A stretch of 64,000 nucleotides of DNA from Rhynchopus sp. YZ270_cl-10 (taxonomy: Eukaryota; Euglenozoa; Diplonemea; Diplonemida; Diplonemidae), in assembly GCA_964035575.1 (NCBI GenBank), contig OZ037905.1:893001-957000 (forward strand). The letters run 5' to 3'. Position 1 is the stretch's first letter. Every line of letters starts with the position of its first letter. This document shows positions 45,401 through 55,641 of the stretch, in pieces. Both the position numbers and the translations under genes were made by a program. Below the pieces are notes generated by a model. That model saw nothing but the letters and a program-made list of their open reading frames with translations. It did no database searches and had not been told where the DNA came from.

Positions 45401-46555
45401 TTGCTTCCCTACTTCAGTTCCCTGCTTCACAGCTGCACGCAGCATGTCTCCTGTGGATAGTTGTGGGTGTCCCATTGCAGAAGTGATACGAGGTCCGTGT
45501 GTTCCCTTCCCAGAGCCTGGTGGGCCAAAGAGGATGAAAATGTCACGGTGGTTTGAAAGTGACTGACGCAGAGCACGCATGGCTGGACCACCTCCTGCTG
45601 CAGTCACCTTCGCCATTCCTCCACCAGCAACCGTCACTTCCTCGGTTTGTTCACCTGCCAGGTACATGAAGCCCTCTTCGAGACTGGCTTCGATGGTCAG
45701 GATCGACTGCTGCGAGGAAAAGAAGAGGTGGAGAGTCTCCCTCGCTATCGGGACCGGGAACTTCATGTTGATGCTCGAATCATTGAAGCCGATTTCGAGG
45801 GCAGAGCACTTCTTTGCACCCTCACCTGTTGTGGTCACCGACATATTTACCTCGGTAATCGAGCTGATTTCATGAATAAACACCGACGCAAAGAACGACG
45901 TCCCGTCTGGCGACCACTCTACGTCTTGAAACCTCCCTGTCTTGCCAAGCATGGAGTCCAAATCCTGTTTGCTGTAGCATAGGGAGCGCCTTCTGAAGAC
46001 CCCTGCAAGCGAGTCACGCTTTCTGTTGAGACTGTGGTCCAACCCTTCACACGAGACAAAGCTTAGATAGATACACTTGCCCACCTCGAGCTTGTTGTAT
46101 GTGTCCTGGATGTCCGAGAAGTCTGTCTTGCCATTCACTTTTGTGAGTTGCGTGCCTTCGGGGAAGCGCGACAGAATGGCGTTGAGAGAGGCGGGCTCCT
46201 GCGAGAAGGACTGTGGAATGATGAGATCGGAGGTGCCTGGCTTGAGGTTCAGAGCAGAGAGATCGGTGCCGTCAAGCTTTTTGAAGGCAACAAGAATGTT
46301 GCGTGCAAGCGCAAGATTCTCGCTCGCAGCTTCCGTATCCATTTTGATCGAAAGCAAACGCCGCGTCTTCGAAAACCTTGCCCTCGCAGACAACGGAAGC
46401 AACCCAAACTCCTTCAAATCATCGAAAACAGCAATCGCCGTCTTATCTTCAGCGCGCACAACACGAATCGTCTCTAACGTAAGGTCCACACTGACATCGG
46501 ATATGTACGTAAGATCCGGCAGATTCAACAGCACCTCCAACCTCCCCTTCAACAT
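39417..46555 (-). CDS. Adenylate kinase with five tandem kinase domains and an N-terminal CS-like region
   Basis: Exon 1 (46555-41762) encodes 1598 residues from MLKGRLEVLLNLPDL; about 320 N-terminal residues resemble CS/PIH1-type beta domains (LTYISDVSVDLTLETIRV; IFLHEISSITEVNMSV-like second segment), weakly. Five adenylate kinase domains of 255 residues follow. Each keeps the P-loop GPPGSGKGTH, the NMP-binding STGDMLRAAVKQG, DGFPRT, the long lid starting ICGRWIHKDSGRSYH and the arginines of RSDDT and ALKTRLEAYH, so all five look active in ATP + AMP = 2 ADP. Exon 2 (40133-39987: KKQPLQLVRLEDWSDMK and on) joins in phase 0 across a 1628-bp intron that holds a foldback element. A further exon is likely at 39527-39417 (VELRERLTMRLAVNANRG, stop); the piece between is unresolved. 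Multi-domain adenylate kinases are often flagellar. Confidence 0.88.
40148..41549. mobile_element. Mutator-like foldback element, 1402 bp, in an intron of the adenylate kinase gene
   Basis: The element begins TTAGGGGATACGACTCC and ends GGAGTCGTACCCCCTAA, flanked by a 9-bp duplication AGGGGGGGG (40139-40147 and 41550-41558). The two arms, about 590 bp each, are inverted copies meeting at a loop at about 40739-40766; the right arm is interrupted by some 200 bp (about 40985-41195) absent from the left. Nine-bp duplications with very long terminal repeats fit Mutator-like elements. There is no transposase; the matching open frames on both strands are consequences of the palindrome. Confidence 0.82.
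41813..45640. repeat. Five tandem 765-bp repeats encoding adenylate kinase domains
   Basis: The landmark CTTCGCCATTCCTCCACCAG recurs at 42548, 43313, 44078, 44843 and 45608, an exact 765-bp period. Copies differ at only a handful of sites. In protein order the lid variants are TGDAL/TKDAL, TGDAL/TKDAL, TDEAL/TKGAL, TGDAL/TKDAL and TDEAL/TKGAL, so copies 2-3 and 4-5 look like a duplicated pair. Confidence 0.92.
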
Positions 46556-46740
46556 CGTGCCCACTGTATACCTTTTTATTTTATCTTGTCTTCAAACCTA
46601 ATCGTGATTAGTGGTTGGGGGTGGGGCGGAGAGAGAGAGAGGGGTGAGGGGGCGACTATAGAGGGGGGGGAAAGTGGCTGAATCAATTCAGGCCACCCTG
46701 TTGTTGCTACAGTGAACTTCAAAAAGAAAAAAAAGTTTAC

Positions 46741-46843
46741 TTGAAATACAAAGTCCTCTCGTGAACAGTGTACCTTTGGTATGACCGGCTGTACCGGGGG
46801 TGGATACCCAACGATGCAGTCCTACAATCCATTTCGTGGTTTC
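46741..46843 (+). repeat. Dispersed repeat family A, full-length copy
   Basis: It contains TTGAAATACAAAGTCCTCTC, GTGAACAGTGTACCTT, ATGACCGGCTGTACCGGGG and CCATTTCGTGG in the family order. Of the four long copies it and 62473-62575 are the closest pair. Confidence 0.65.
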
Positions 46844-47234
46844 TGATATGTGAGAAAAGGGTTGACTTGAGATACAAAAATCCTTCTGAACAGCGTAGGG
46901 GGGGGAAGACACTGAAAGAGCTTGTGGGGAATGGAGGGGTACAAAATACTTTTAAAAAAAACGTTTCTTTTTTATTCTATTTTTTAGAGGTCTAAATCCT
47001 GGGGGAATGGGAGGGAGATGGAGTGTTTTTGGTTTCTTTTTTTCTTTTTTTTTTCCAACCCTGTCGGATTTGTATTATGTGCGGGAAATCCTTTTGTCCT
47101 CTATGCTGCAAAAGTTCTACAAATAGTGCACGTTGTTTCTACAAGCGTTACTGGGAGTTTTTTTTTTTTTCCCTTCAATTTTCAACTTCTTCTTTTTCAA
47201 GCAGCAAAAATGGAAGTTGTATTTCAACATAATA

Positions 47235-47641
47235 CCGTCTTTTGAAAAATTATGGACCAGAAAAATAGGTCCATAAAAAAAAAAAAATCCCAAAAAGTCC
47301 ATAATTGTTCTGGTCCATCATTGTTCTGGTCCATGTTATTTCTGGTCCATCTGTGTTAGGCTTTTTTTTGAACTTGTCCATTTTCAGACCCATTCCGAGC
47401 TTTCGGTACCGCACGTTGGCGGGGCATCTCGGCTCATATGTGGCCCGGTAGACCCATTCCGAGCTTTCTCCCCACACAAGCGGTCGTCAAAATTCTGGAC
47501 AAGTACAAAAAAACCCCACACATATGTCGGACCAGAAAAATAGGTCCATATAAAAAAAAAATCCCAAAAGGTCCATAATTGTTCTGGTCCATCATTATTC
47601 TGGTCCATGTTATTTCTGGTCCATATTTTTTCAAAAGACGG
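47235..47641. mobile_element. TA-target inverted-repeat element, short member (407 bp)
   Basis: The ends CCGTCTTTTGAAAAA and TTTTTTCAAAAGACGG are flanked by TA on both sides. Just inside are several TATGGACCAGAA / TTCTGGTCCATA units facing inward from both ends. The middle has a duplicated ACCCATTCCGAGCTTTC segment. No coding capacity. Confidence 0.75.
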
Positions 47642-47926
47642 TATTATGCAATCAATAAATTGGTAGCATAGAAATGGATAAAAATGAAAGTTGTAAGTGC
47701 AAACACCTCGAATGTAGGTACCGGAGATCTCCGCGGAAAGAAAGAGTTGAACAGACGAATGATGTCCTACAGTGCGCATCAAAATGAAAGAAAAAGTTAG
47801 GTAAGATGGACCTAAGCCTCACTCTGTGCTTAGTCACCTATACAAAAAAAAAATTGACCCGAAAGAAATATGAAGCCCTCTCGTGGCTGTGTACCTAAAA
47901 CACTTCTGGTGTCTATTTTGTACATA

Positions 47927-48641
47927 CCGTCTTTTGAAAAAATATGGACCAGAAATAACATGGACCAGAATAATGATGGACCAGAACAATTATGGACCTT
48001 TTGGGATTTTTTTTTTTATATGGACCTATTTTTCTGGTCCGACATATGTGTGGGGTTTTTTTGTACTTGTCCAGAATTTTGACGACCGCTTGTGTGGGGA
48101 GAAAGCTCGGAATGGTGTAGTCCGATTTCCCGCGTGGGCATTTTCCTGATGCTAATTACCAACGACAGTGCCATTTTATGTCAACATTTTTTAGAAATGT
48201 TGCGTACCGTGGCTTCGCCAGGAACCTTTGGGTGCCTCGACTACCTTTTCTTACATAAATGTACTGAGGTTACTGATAAGGCTGACACCCACGATGGATC
48301 GTGGTTCACTCTCCCCGCCAGCTTTCTACGATTTTGTGCATCAGAGGGAAGAAGCCTCACCTCCCTGCACTGGCAGCTTTTACGGGGGGAAAGCTCGGGA
48401 CCCCAAATCACCCCGTCTTGGCCAAAAGGGGTGATTGGCAAGAGCCCTGTCAACATGTCGAAAAAGTTTTGTGGGGGAAATTTTTTTTTCCCCCCGCAAA
48501 AAAGTCAAAAAAAACAGCCCAAAAACTGTATCAAAAAAACAGGGAATTTTTTGGATTTGGATTTCGGAATTTGGCCAAAAAGGGTCGGATTTAGAGATAT
48601 CCTTGACCTATTTTTCTGGTCCATAATTTTTCAAAAGACGG
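47927..48641. mobile_element. TA-target inverted-repeat element, longer member (715 bp)
   Basis: It has the same CCGTCTTTTGAAAAA ends, TA flanks and TGGACCAGAA units as 47235-47641, in inverted orientation relative to it, but carries about 500 bp of extra interior. That interior includes a 27-bp stretch (48195-48221) identical to part of the hAT element at 11768-12710. No recognisable transposase. Confidence 0.75.
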
Positions 48642-49196
48642 TAAATAAAACTGCAGCGGCTAACATATGGAATGCCCTGACAAAAATAGTAGGATCGGTA
48701 GGTAAGTAAAGTTGTTTTCGTTGATTGCACAATCCTCCTGTTTGAGGGATGATTGGCGACCGTACCGGTAATACTATTTCCCCTTTAAAGCAAGCTTCGT
48801 AGGAAGTTTAAAAAAAAAAAAAAAAAAGGTACCTCGCCAGTTAACAATCACCGCCTGAAAGGGGGGGAGGGGGAGGGAAAAGGGCTATGCCGCCTCCGGC
48901 TTTCTATGTGCCTTCGTTCCAGGCAAAAAAACATTTTAGAAATGTCATCATGTTTTTTTTTTCTAAGAAGTCCCTACACAAATTCTACACATTTTTTTTT
49001 TTTTTTTTTGAAAAATAGGGAAACAAACGGGTGTGTGGAGTGGGGAGGGTCGGGACTGTTTCTAACCACAAAAAATGGAACAATATTTTGTATCGAATTT
49101 TTTTTTGCAATAAATTCGCTTCTAAATACACGGTTCCCCGCCCTGTTTGCTTCTTCTTTACCCCCTTTTTTCTTCTACGGTCGACTGGCCTACTCA

Positions 49197-51641
49197 CTAC
49201 CTTTGTTGTTCAGAAGAAAGCTGCGACTGCGAACCCTAAAGTGGGGGGTAAATACATGATTGAAAAGAGAGAAAGGTCAAAGAAAAGAAAAAAAAAGACG
49301 AACCGAATCCTCACATGAATTGACATAGTGGCAGTGGCACAAGCAGGGGGTGTGACATGACACACTATTGCTGCAAAAAAAACCCATTTTCCTAACATAC
49401 CTTCAGCAGGTTCAGGTTGTGGGACCACAGAGCCTCGATGTTAGGGACCGGGGGCTGGCTGCCGTCCGCTCTTCGGACCTGCTGTGGTGGGGGCGAGGTA
49501 GGTGGGGCCATCGCGACGCCAGAAGTGCCGCCGACTTGGTTGGTCCTCTCGAGCTCTTGCACGAGCCACTTCTTGAGACCCACGGCGAACTGAATCTGGT
49601 GTGACGTGTCATCGTGCGAGGGGCCAGGTGCATTATGCAGGTCCATACTAAACTGCGACGCCGCATCCGTCTCACGACCCTGGCTTTGCGACACCCGCCC
49701 CGGGGGACGTGTGGTGTCCACCTGCGCCGTGTCGCTGTGCGCACGCTGCACCAGAGTACTGTTCTGCTCCTCAAGCATCTGGACGTGCTCAATGAGCTTG
49801 AGGCGCTCCTCCTGCCACTCGCTTTCCTGAGGGGCACGTGCCCACTCCTCGGGGAGGACCTGAGAGAGTTGCTCCTCAGCGTCCTTACGCTGTTGCTTCA
49901 TCTTGAGCTTCATCTCGCCAAGCTGTGCGGCGTGGTGCATGTGGAGGGACTCCATGGCCTCCTCCTGGCGCTGCTTCATGTCGTTCACCTTTGCGTGGGC
50001 GTAGCGGTAGTCGCGTTGGTACTTCTCCGCCTTCTGGCGGTATTCATCACGCTCGGCAGTGAGCGCTGCGCTGGTGGCCTTCTCTGTCGCAAGCTTGTTG
50101 CAGTATTCTGCGACAAGGCGGCGTGCCTCGGAGAGCTCGGTCTCGGTCTTCTTCTTCTGCTTCTGCAGGGTTGCGGTCATCTTGCGTTCGTCTGCAAGGA
50201 GGCGCATGAGGTCCTTTGCTGGGAGTGCTGCTATCGACGCATCGATGTCGGTGATGGCGCTTGTGTTCGTCATGTTGGCGGGGTTGGCTGTGGCAGACCG
50301 TCTGGTCGCTGGGGAGCGGTTTGCAGATGGCGACAGCGAGACGCGTCCCCCGGGGATGGCCTGCGGTTGCTGCTGCAGCTGCTGGGGCTGTTGCTGCATC
50401 AGCGGCTGCTGCTGTTGCATCATCTGCTGTGGGGCCTCCTGCATGAGCCCCAATCCTGCCTGCATCTGTTGTTCCTGCTGCATTTGTTGGGTCTGCTGCA
50501 TCTGCACGCCCTGCATCTGCATCTGTGTCTGAAGTCTCCTCTGTACCGAGGGCGACGCATTGCCTGCGGAGGCCTGCTGCGGCATGGGCATCGTCTGCAT
50601 GAGGCCTGCTGAGTAGTCTTCGTCCTCATGGTCCACGTTGATCTGCTCTGCGTTCACAAGGCTGGCCGCACCTGGAGTGCCCTGCGGCACACCTGTGTAG
50701 CCGACGTCTGCTTGCCGCCCGGCCCTCGTCAACGAGGGCGACGTGGGGAGCTGTCGGTACGACGTGTACGACGACGCTGCTGCCTGCCGCCCTGGTGTTC
50801 TCTGTTGCGGGTTGTTTCGTGTCGATGCGCGTGGTGTACGTGGTGAGGGCAGCCCACCACCACCTCCTCCACCTCCACCTCCACCTCCACCACCCGATGC
50901 ACGCGGAGACTTCGGTACACCAAACCCCGACAGCCCTGACACATTCCCCGCCCCATCGCTCCCAGTCCTGCGCCGACTCGTTGTTGCCTTCCCAGGCGAC
51001 TTCCACCCGCCCACAGGCGACGTGCTGCGCACACCCCGCTTTGGCAGCTGTGCGCCGTCAAGGATTGCGAGGGACGGTATCAACCCTGCGACGCTTGGCC
51101 GGTACGACGAATGCTCAGCACAAGGGTTGCCTTTGAGCGTCAGCGACCTGAGGCTGCGGTTCCCTGCTAAGGAGCGGAGGTCCTCTGTGAGGCAGATGTA
51201 GTTGTTGTCGAGCTCGAGGATCTGCAGGTTGGCCAGCCCTGCAAGGCTGTTTGCGTTGGTGATGCGGTTGTACGACATCTTGAGCACACTTATGTGCGAT
51301 GCACGCGGCAGGCCTTTGGTGTCGCTGAGTCTGTTGTGCGACACATCCAACTCCTGCAGATGAGGCAACGCAGCGAGCCCGTCCAGCCCCTTCAGATTGT
51401 TTCTCGAGATGTTGAGCCTCACAAGCCCCAACGGCAGACCCTTCAAACTCACCAATTTATTGCTACTCAAATCCAACGCGGTCAGAGAGCAAAACGGTTG
51501 CAAGCCCTGAATACGGCTTATATCATTCTGCCCCAGATCCAAGCTCTTCACGCCAGCCAACGCGCTCTGCTCCTCCTCCGTTGCGAAGACGCCACTGATG
51601 TCGATGTCCACAACAGAGCGATTGCGGCATGACACATGCAT
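49197..51641 (-). CDS. SDS22-like leucine-rich repeat protein with Gln-rich and coiled-coil tail
   Basis: The main exon (51641-49401) encodes 747 residues from MHVSCRNRS. About seven LRRs of SDS22 type (VKSLDLGQNDISRIQGL, LTALDLSSNKLVSLKGL, LQELDVSHNRLSDTKGL, LQILELDNNYI) end near residue 185 in a cap-like ILDGAQLP. A basic Ser/Pro region with a Gly run follows, then a Gln-rich stretch (about 330-440) and a coiled coil (about 490-640). The exon ends AAG|GTATGTTAG, a donor with an in-frame stop. A likely last exon is 49235-49197 (GSQSQLSSEQQR, stop) after a 165-bp intron with a T/C-rich tract and acceptor CTTTAG; reading through instead would end in Val-Cys. LRR plus coiled-coil proteins of this plan are common in cilia and basal bodies. 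No orthologue is named. Confidence 0.88.
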
Positions 51642-53052
51642 TATTGCTGTGGGGTGTCCGGTCAACCCCTCCGCCTGGTACGTAGTGTAAAGGGGTGGGG
51701 AGGGGAGGGTGGTTCGAAGGAGGGGAAGAGGAGAAGTGAAGCGGGAATGCAATGAATTAAAAGTGATTTCCGAAAAGAAGTCGCAAAGAACATCTTAGAT
51801 TTTTTCTTTCCCTGGAAGATAGGGTCTATTTATCGGTCTAGTGGACCCGCAGTCACTCAACCAAGGACACAACCAAGGCGTCTTAGGACTTCATCTGCAC
51901 TGTAAAATCGTATTTAGAAAGAAATAAAGGAAAGAAAGTGTGTGAGGTATGTCATGTTCTTTTGTTTCTCAGCCTCAAGGCAAGTTTCCGGGTAGAATTC
52001 GACGCCCCCAAAAAAAAAATGGTTATCCACTTCCGAGAGAGAAAAAAAGTCAGTTTCTTCTTTGCGGGGGGGGTGGTGTCGATTCGCCGAGTTGCGGAGG
52101 GGGGAGGACTCTGGGTTGCAGTAAAAGGGGGGGATAAAGAGGAAAAGAGGGGGAAAAAAAGTAAGATTTTTGCACCTCTCTCGTGCAACACATCATCTAT
52201 TAAGGGGAACGTGGAGCAGTTCCCCTCTTTTTTTGATAAATTGTTGGAGTAGTGCAGTTGCCTCGGTTGTGTTGCCACAGTTTGTGCAATCTCCACTGTT
52301 TTTATCCCCCTTTTTTTTTCTCCCGCCTCTTCTTCTCTTTCTGGCGGAGATTGGCGCTTGATTCAGCATACTCGTAATTTTTTTTTATTTTCGAGCATGC
52401 TGAATCGTTCTGATCGAGAGATGGCATAGTTTGGTATACAAAAAAAGAAGGGGGAAAAAAATGAGTGGGGAGAGAAACAAACTAACCAATGACTACCTAA
52501 GAAGAGAAAAAAAAAACTACACGTATGCTTAGGTTCCTGATTCGGTACGCTTATTAGCAGATCGTAGTGTAAAAAAAGGATGGTAGACATTTAGAAAAAG
52601 AGAAAAAGGTTTGGTCAGATGAAACCCAAGCCCTGCTTAGCCACATCCCCTTTTAATAAAACTGGTTCGTGTACTTTCTGATCAATCAAACAGAAAGCAA
52701 AAAAAAAAAGAAAAGAAAAGAAAAAACTGCAGGATTTCAAAAAGTTGAAATGGGTCACAATGGACACACATTCTGTTTTCACAATAAAAAATCGATACTC
52801 AGAAATGGCAGCGAATATAAAAAAACCCCACCCTACCCCAGCCCCTAATGGCGGCAGTATTGTGATGGGAGCCCATTGGAATACGCAAAATACATCAAAA
52901 TACAGGTGTATTTTGATGTATTTTGATGTATTTTTGCGTATTCCAATGGGCTCCCATCACAATACTGACACCATTACCAGCCCCCCCTTGTGTTCTCAAC
53001 AAGGCAATAGCCGTTGTCTTTTTTTCTCTATTTTTTTTTTTCATTAGGGCTT
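51642..53052. other. Intergenic region, one hairpin MITE, no gene recognised
   Basis: About 1.4 kb of homopolymer-rich sequence between the LRR and ELMO-domain genes. The only structured feature is the hairpin MITE at 52846-52976. A segment near 52235-52290 (TTGCCTCGGTTGTGTTGCCA) recurs near 2455-2485, so another dispersed repeat family may be present. Confidence 0.55.
52846..52976. mobile_element. 131-bp hairpin MITE with 8-bp target duplication
   Basis: Almost the whole element is one inverted repeat: TAATGGCGGCAGTATTGTGA at the left and its near inverse ending CCATTA at the right, with a short loop of TGTATTTTGATG units. It is flanked by the exact 8-bp duplication CCAGCCCC (52838-52845 and 52977-52984). 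A second copy with different flanks is at 63096-63235. The 8-bp duplication suggests hAT-type mobilisation. Confidence 0.85.
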
Positions 53053-54012
53053 TCAAATACCATCATCGTCACTCTCTTCCTTCTTCTCTTCCGCTTCTTT
53101 TAGGTTTGTTAGGTCTAGAGGCGGGCCGGTGGGTTTGACGGCTTCTTTCATATCATGACTTTGCTTCATAGCCAATTCCGCTCGTTTAATGACATCTTCA
53201 GGTTTGGAGAGCGACCACGTGGTTAAGTCCTTTTTGAAGGCATTAAAATCGTGCATTTCTTCGCGTTTTTCCTTTTCACACCAACGGTCAAAAAGCTCTG
53301 CAAAAATACCTAAGTAAAATAGGTTAAGTGTGTCCATTACGGACTTCCTTTTGTTGATGATTGCATTCAACTTCTTTCTACTAAACGTAATTAACACTCG
53401 GGTCGAACAGAAGATCGACCACAACGCCCAGGAGAACTGCCGCATGGTAGGGGGCCTGCTTTCCATATACACCTTCATCGCCAACCGAGGAGCCGTATCG
53501 ATGAAGTACAGCATCTGTAACGTAACGAAAATCCCTCCTAAACGGCCGGCGTCATTCAAAAAATTTTCGCCCTGGAAACCTAGGGTCAACCAGTGTGGGC
53601 CGTTCGCCTCTACCATCGAATGGGGTGGCTTGTCTGTCAGCTTTTTGTAGACTGTGCTGATGACTCTACTGTGCGTCTCGTCTTCCCAGGAGAAAGCAAG
53701 GTGATCGCGTCCGGAGCTTGTGGTGGTGATGCACATTACGAAGTCGCGGTCCTCGTGGAGTGCCTTGGAGATGTTTGTTTGGAAGAAGGAAAAGCAGCCG
53801 CTAGGCTGGTGAGGGTGGTCGCGCAGCAGTGCGGCGTGGTGCTTCTTCCAGGCAGCGTTCTCGCGCACCTTCGTGTACGCATCGGCGTAGCGGATTGTCG
53901 TGAACAGCGGGTTCCGCTCCGTCAGCTTCCCTTTCTCCTTCGGGCGGTTCTGGTCCAACACCGTGGTCGCCTGTGCAAACTCATTCTCCAGCGCCTGGAG
54001 GTCCGACGACAT
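53053..54012 (-). CDS. ELMO-domain protein
   Basis: A single exon of 319 residues from the ATG of MSSDLQALENEFAQ; the minus strand just upstream reads ACTAAACAG then T before the ATG, a fair spliced-leader acceptor. The core (about 135-200) reads HWLTLGFQGENFLNDAGRLG, then GIFVTLQMLYFID, the characteristic GFQG-DxR-GxxxLxNLLYF pattern of the ELMO (CED-12) domain. Small ELMOD proteins act as GTPase-activating proteins for Arl-family GTPases, using an Arg near the domain start; here the position after the Asp reads Ala and the next Arg is one residue on, so activity is uncertain. The C-terminus is acidic (EEKKEESDDDGI). The gene sits directly upstream in genomic order of two UBL-WD40 copies but shows no functional link to them. 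Confidence 0.8.
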   Translation of the reverse strand: MSSDLQALENEFAQATTVLDQNRPKEKGKLTERNPLFTTIRYADAYTKVRENAAWKKHHAALLRDHPHQPSGCFSFFQTNISKALHEDRDFVMCITTTSSGRDHLAFSWEDETHSRVISTVYKKLTDKPPHSMVEANGPHWLTLGFQGENFLNDAGRLGGIFVTLQMLYFIDTAPRLAMKVYMESRPPTMRQFSWALWSIFCSTRVLITFSRKKLNAIINKRKSVMDTLNLFYLGIFAELFDRWCEKEKREEMHDFNAFKKDLTTWSLSKPEDVIKRAELAMKQSHDMKEAVKPTGPPLDLTNLKEAEEKKEESDDDGI

Positions 54013-54355
54013 ACTGTTTAGTGTAAAATAGAAGGGGGAATGGGAACAGGGAGGGATCCCGTCTGTGGAGGATGGGGGAAGTGCAAAAGTGTGGTTGTAA
54101 AAAAAAAAAGGAGGTGGGGGGGGGTGAGCTTGAGGTGGAATGAAAGAAGCGGGTAGGGAGAGAGGGGGCCAGAAGCAAAGAAGTGGACATAAAGGACAGC
54201 ATGAAGCGGAACAGCGCGGTCTGCGTTGCCAACCCACTCCCACAACGAGAGACATGTGTATCTATCTTTACGTATCTTCCTGCGTGGAGTTACCCAGGCA
54301 AGGTGCAGGAAAGGGAAGCAAAGTTAGATGGCACCTTTACGTTGTGGAAATGGTT

Positions 54356-55447
54356 TCAAGACAGGTGTGAGATGTCAACAATCTCAACACCCATCTCCCT
54401 GCCGTACATCACCACACCACCACAGCTGCTGACTGCGAAACCGTAAGAATCCGTCTCCGGTTCAAATTCACTGTGCAAGAGCTGTTCCCCTCTTGAGATG
54501 GACCACACGCGCAACGCAGAGGAAGAATAGACAGCAACAATGTCGTTCGACGCAGCAACATCTGGCCAGTAGCTTCCTTCGTGGTCTTCAAATACACGTT
54601 CACCTGTTTCAATGTTCCAGACACACACATAGCTGGTGCAACACGCTGCAATGAAACGCTGGTTTGGCGTCAGTGTCACAGAATGAACAGCAGAAGGGCA
54701 TGTCAGAACAAGCACCTCCACCCCTGTCGTGTAGTCCCAGATGGTGATCTGTTTGCTGTGCTCCCCAAACATCGCCACCCTGTCGCCTATCACAACCATA
54801 ATGTAGTAGCAATCCACAATGTGGTCCCATTCATGCACAAGAACGCCTGTTGCAATGTCCCACACCCGCAAACTATTGCTCTCGCAGCACAACAACAGCT
54901 TTGTTCCACAGGGTGACCATGCCGTGGTCTTCCTCTCATCACCTTCATCTCCAAAGGAGTGCTTCAATGCACCTGTCTTCACGTCATGAACTTCAGCACA
55001 CTGCGTGTCCTTGTTGAGACATGAGATCCACTCACTGCAAGGTGAGAATGATGGGAAAGAAGACGACTTTGCAGGGAAGCTGCACAGACACTCATGTGAT
55101 ACCGTGTCAAAGATGGACAGACTCCCCTCGTTCCACATCACAGCAAGGTACCTGTCACACGGGGAGAGTGTGAGGGAGTATGTGGCATCTGGGCCTTGTA
55201 TGTCTCCAGGAGTGATGTTGGCACCAGTGCAGTACAGCTCAACGGCACATCCCTCATCCATCTCCGTGTCGCAGATGCGCAAGTCGTCGTTGCCGATGTC
55301 GCCACCGCCTTTCATCCGCACACCAACATGCCGAGCACGTGGCACGCCAAGCTCCGCAACAAGCTTCCCCTTCACCTGTGCAAGGGTGGCGCTCCCGTCC
55401 ACTTCTATCACACAGCTTGCAGACTCGAAGTGTCCTGTGATGTCCAT
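54356..55447 (-). CDS. UBL-WD40 protein, copy 5
   Basis: A single exon of 363 residues, 30 kb from the main array. The UBL domain matches the array copies except for VDGSATL in place of VDRSATL and RMKGGGD in place of RMRGGGD, changes shared with copy 6. Blade loops are again unique: MWNEGS, AKSSSFPS, NKDTQ, DERKT, CESNS, VDCYY, EHSKQ, CPSAVHS, CCTSY. Blade 6 ends SISRGEQLL. The same C/T tract and CAGAACAGAGTTAC leader precede the ATG, and the same 3' flank follows the stop. Confidence 0.92.
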   Translation of the reverse strand: MDITGHFESASCVIEVDGSATLAQVKGKLVAELGVPRARHVGVRMKGGGDIGNDDLRICDTEMDEGCAVELYCTGANITPGDIQGPDATYSLTLSPCDRYLAVMWNEGSLSIFDTVSHECLCSFPAKSSSFPSFSPCSEWISCLNKDTQCAEVHDVKTGALKHSFGDEGDERKTTAWSPCGTKLLLCCESNSLRVWDIATGVLVHEWDHIVDCYYIMVVIGDRVAMFGEHSKQITIWDYTTGVEVLVLTCPSAVHSVTLTPNQRFIAACCTSYVCVWNIETGERVFEDHEGSYWPDVAASNDIVAVYSSSALRVWSISRGEQLLHSEFEPETDSYGFAVSSCGGVVMYGREMGVEIVDISHLS

Positions 55448-55641
55448 GTTCAGGGGTGTAACTCTGTTCTGTGGGAATGGTGTGTGGGGAGGGCAGAGAA
55501 GAAGAGGGGTGGGGTGGTGTTTGTAAAGGAAACGAGACATGAACAGTCTATTTTTACGTATCTTCCTGCGTGGAGTTACCCAGGCAAGGTGCAGGAAAGG
55601 GAAGCAAAGTTAGATGGCACCTTTCCGTTGTGGAAATGGTT

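Larger units (their letters stand above)
46556..49196. other. Intergenic region with TA-target MITEs and dispersed repeats, no gene recognised
   Basis: About 2.6 kb between the adenylate kinase and LRR genes. It contains a family A repeat (46741-46843), a second short A fragment near 46860, two related inverted-repeat elements (47235-47641, 47927-48641) and long homopolymers. No host coding sequence is apparent. Confidence 0.6.

Noticed and set aside
41903-45566. Repeated plus-strand frames of 111-191 codons across the kinase array
   Set aside because: They recur every 765 bp as antisense of the adenylate kinase repeats and show no domain of their own.
49371-49400. A 30-bp intron ending the LRR gene with a two-codon last exon
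   Set aside because: It is shorter than any other intron here (55 bp or more). A 165-bp intron to 49235 has a better pyrimidine tract, so I prefer that, with read-through as the other option.
52846-52976. CRISPR-like or tandem repeat reading of the TGTATTTTGATG units
   Set aside because: The repeats are the loop and inner arms of one hairpin MITE; there are no spacers.
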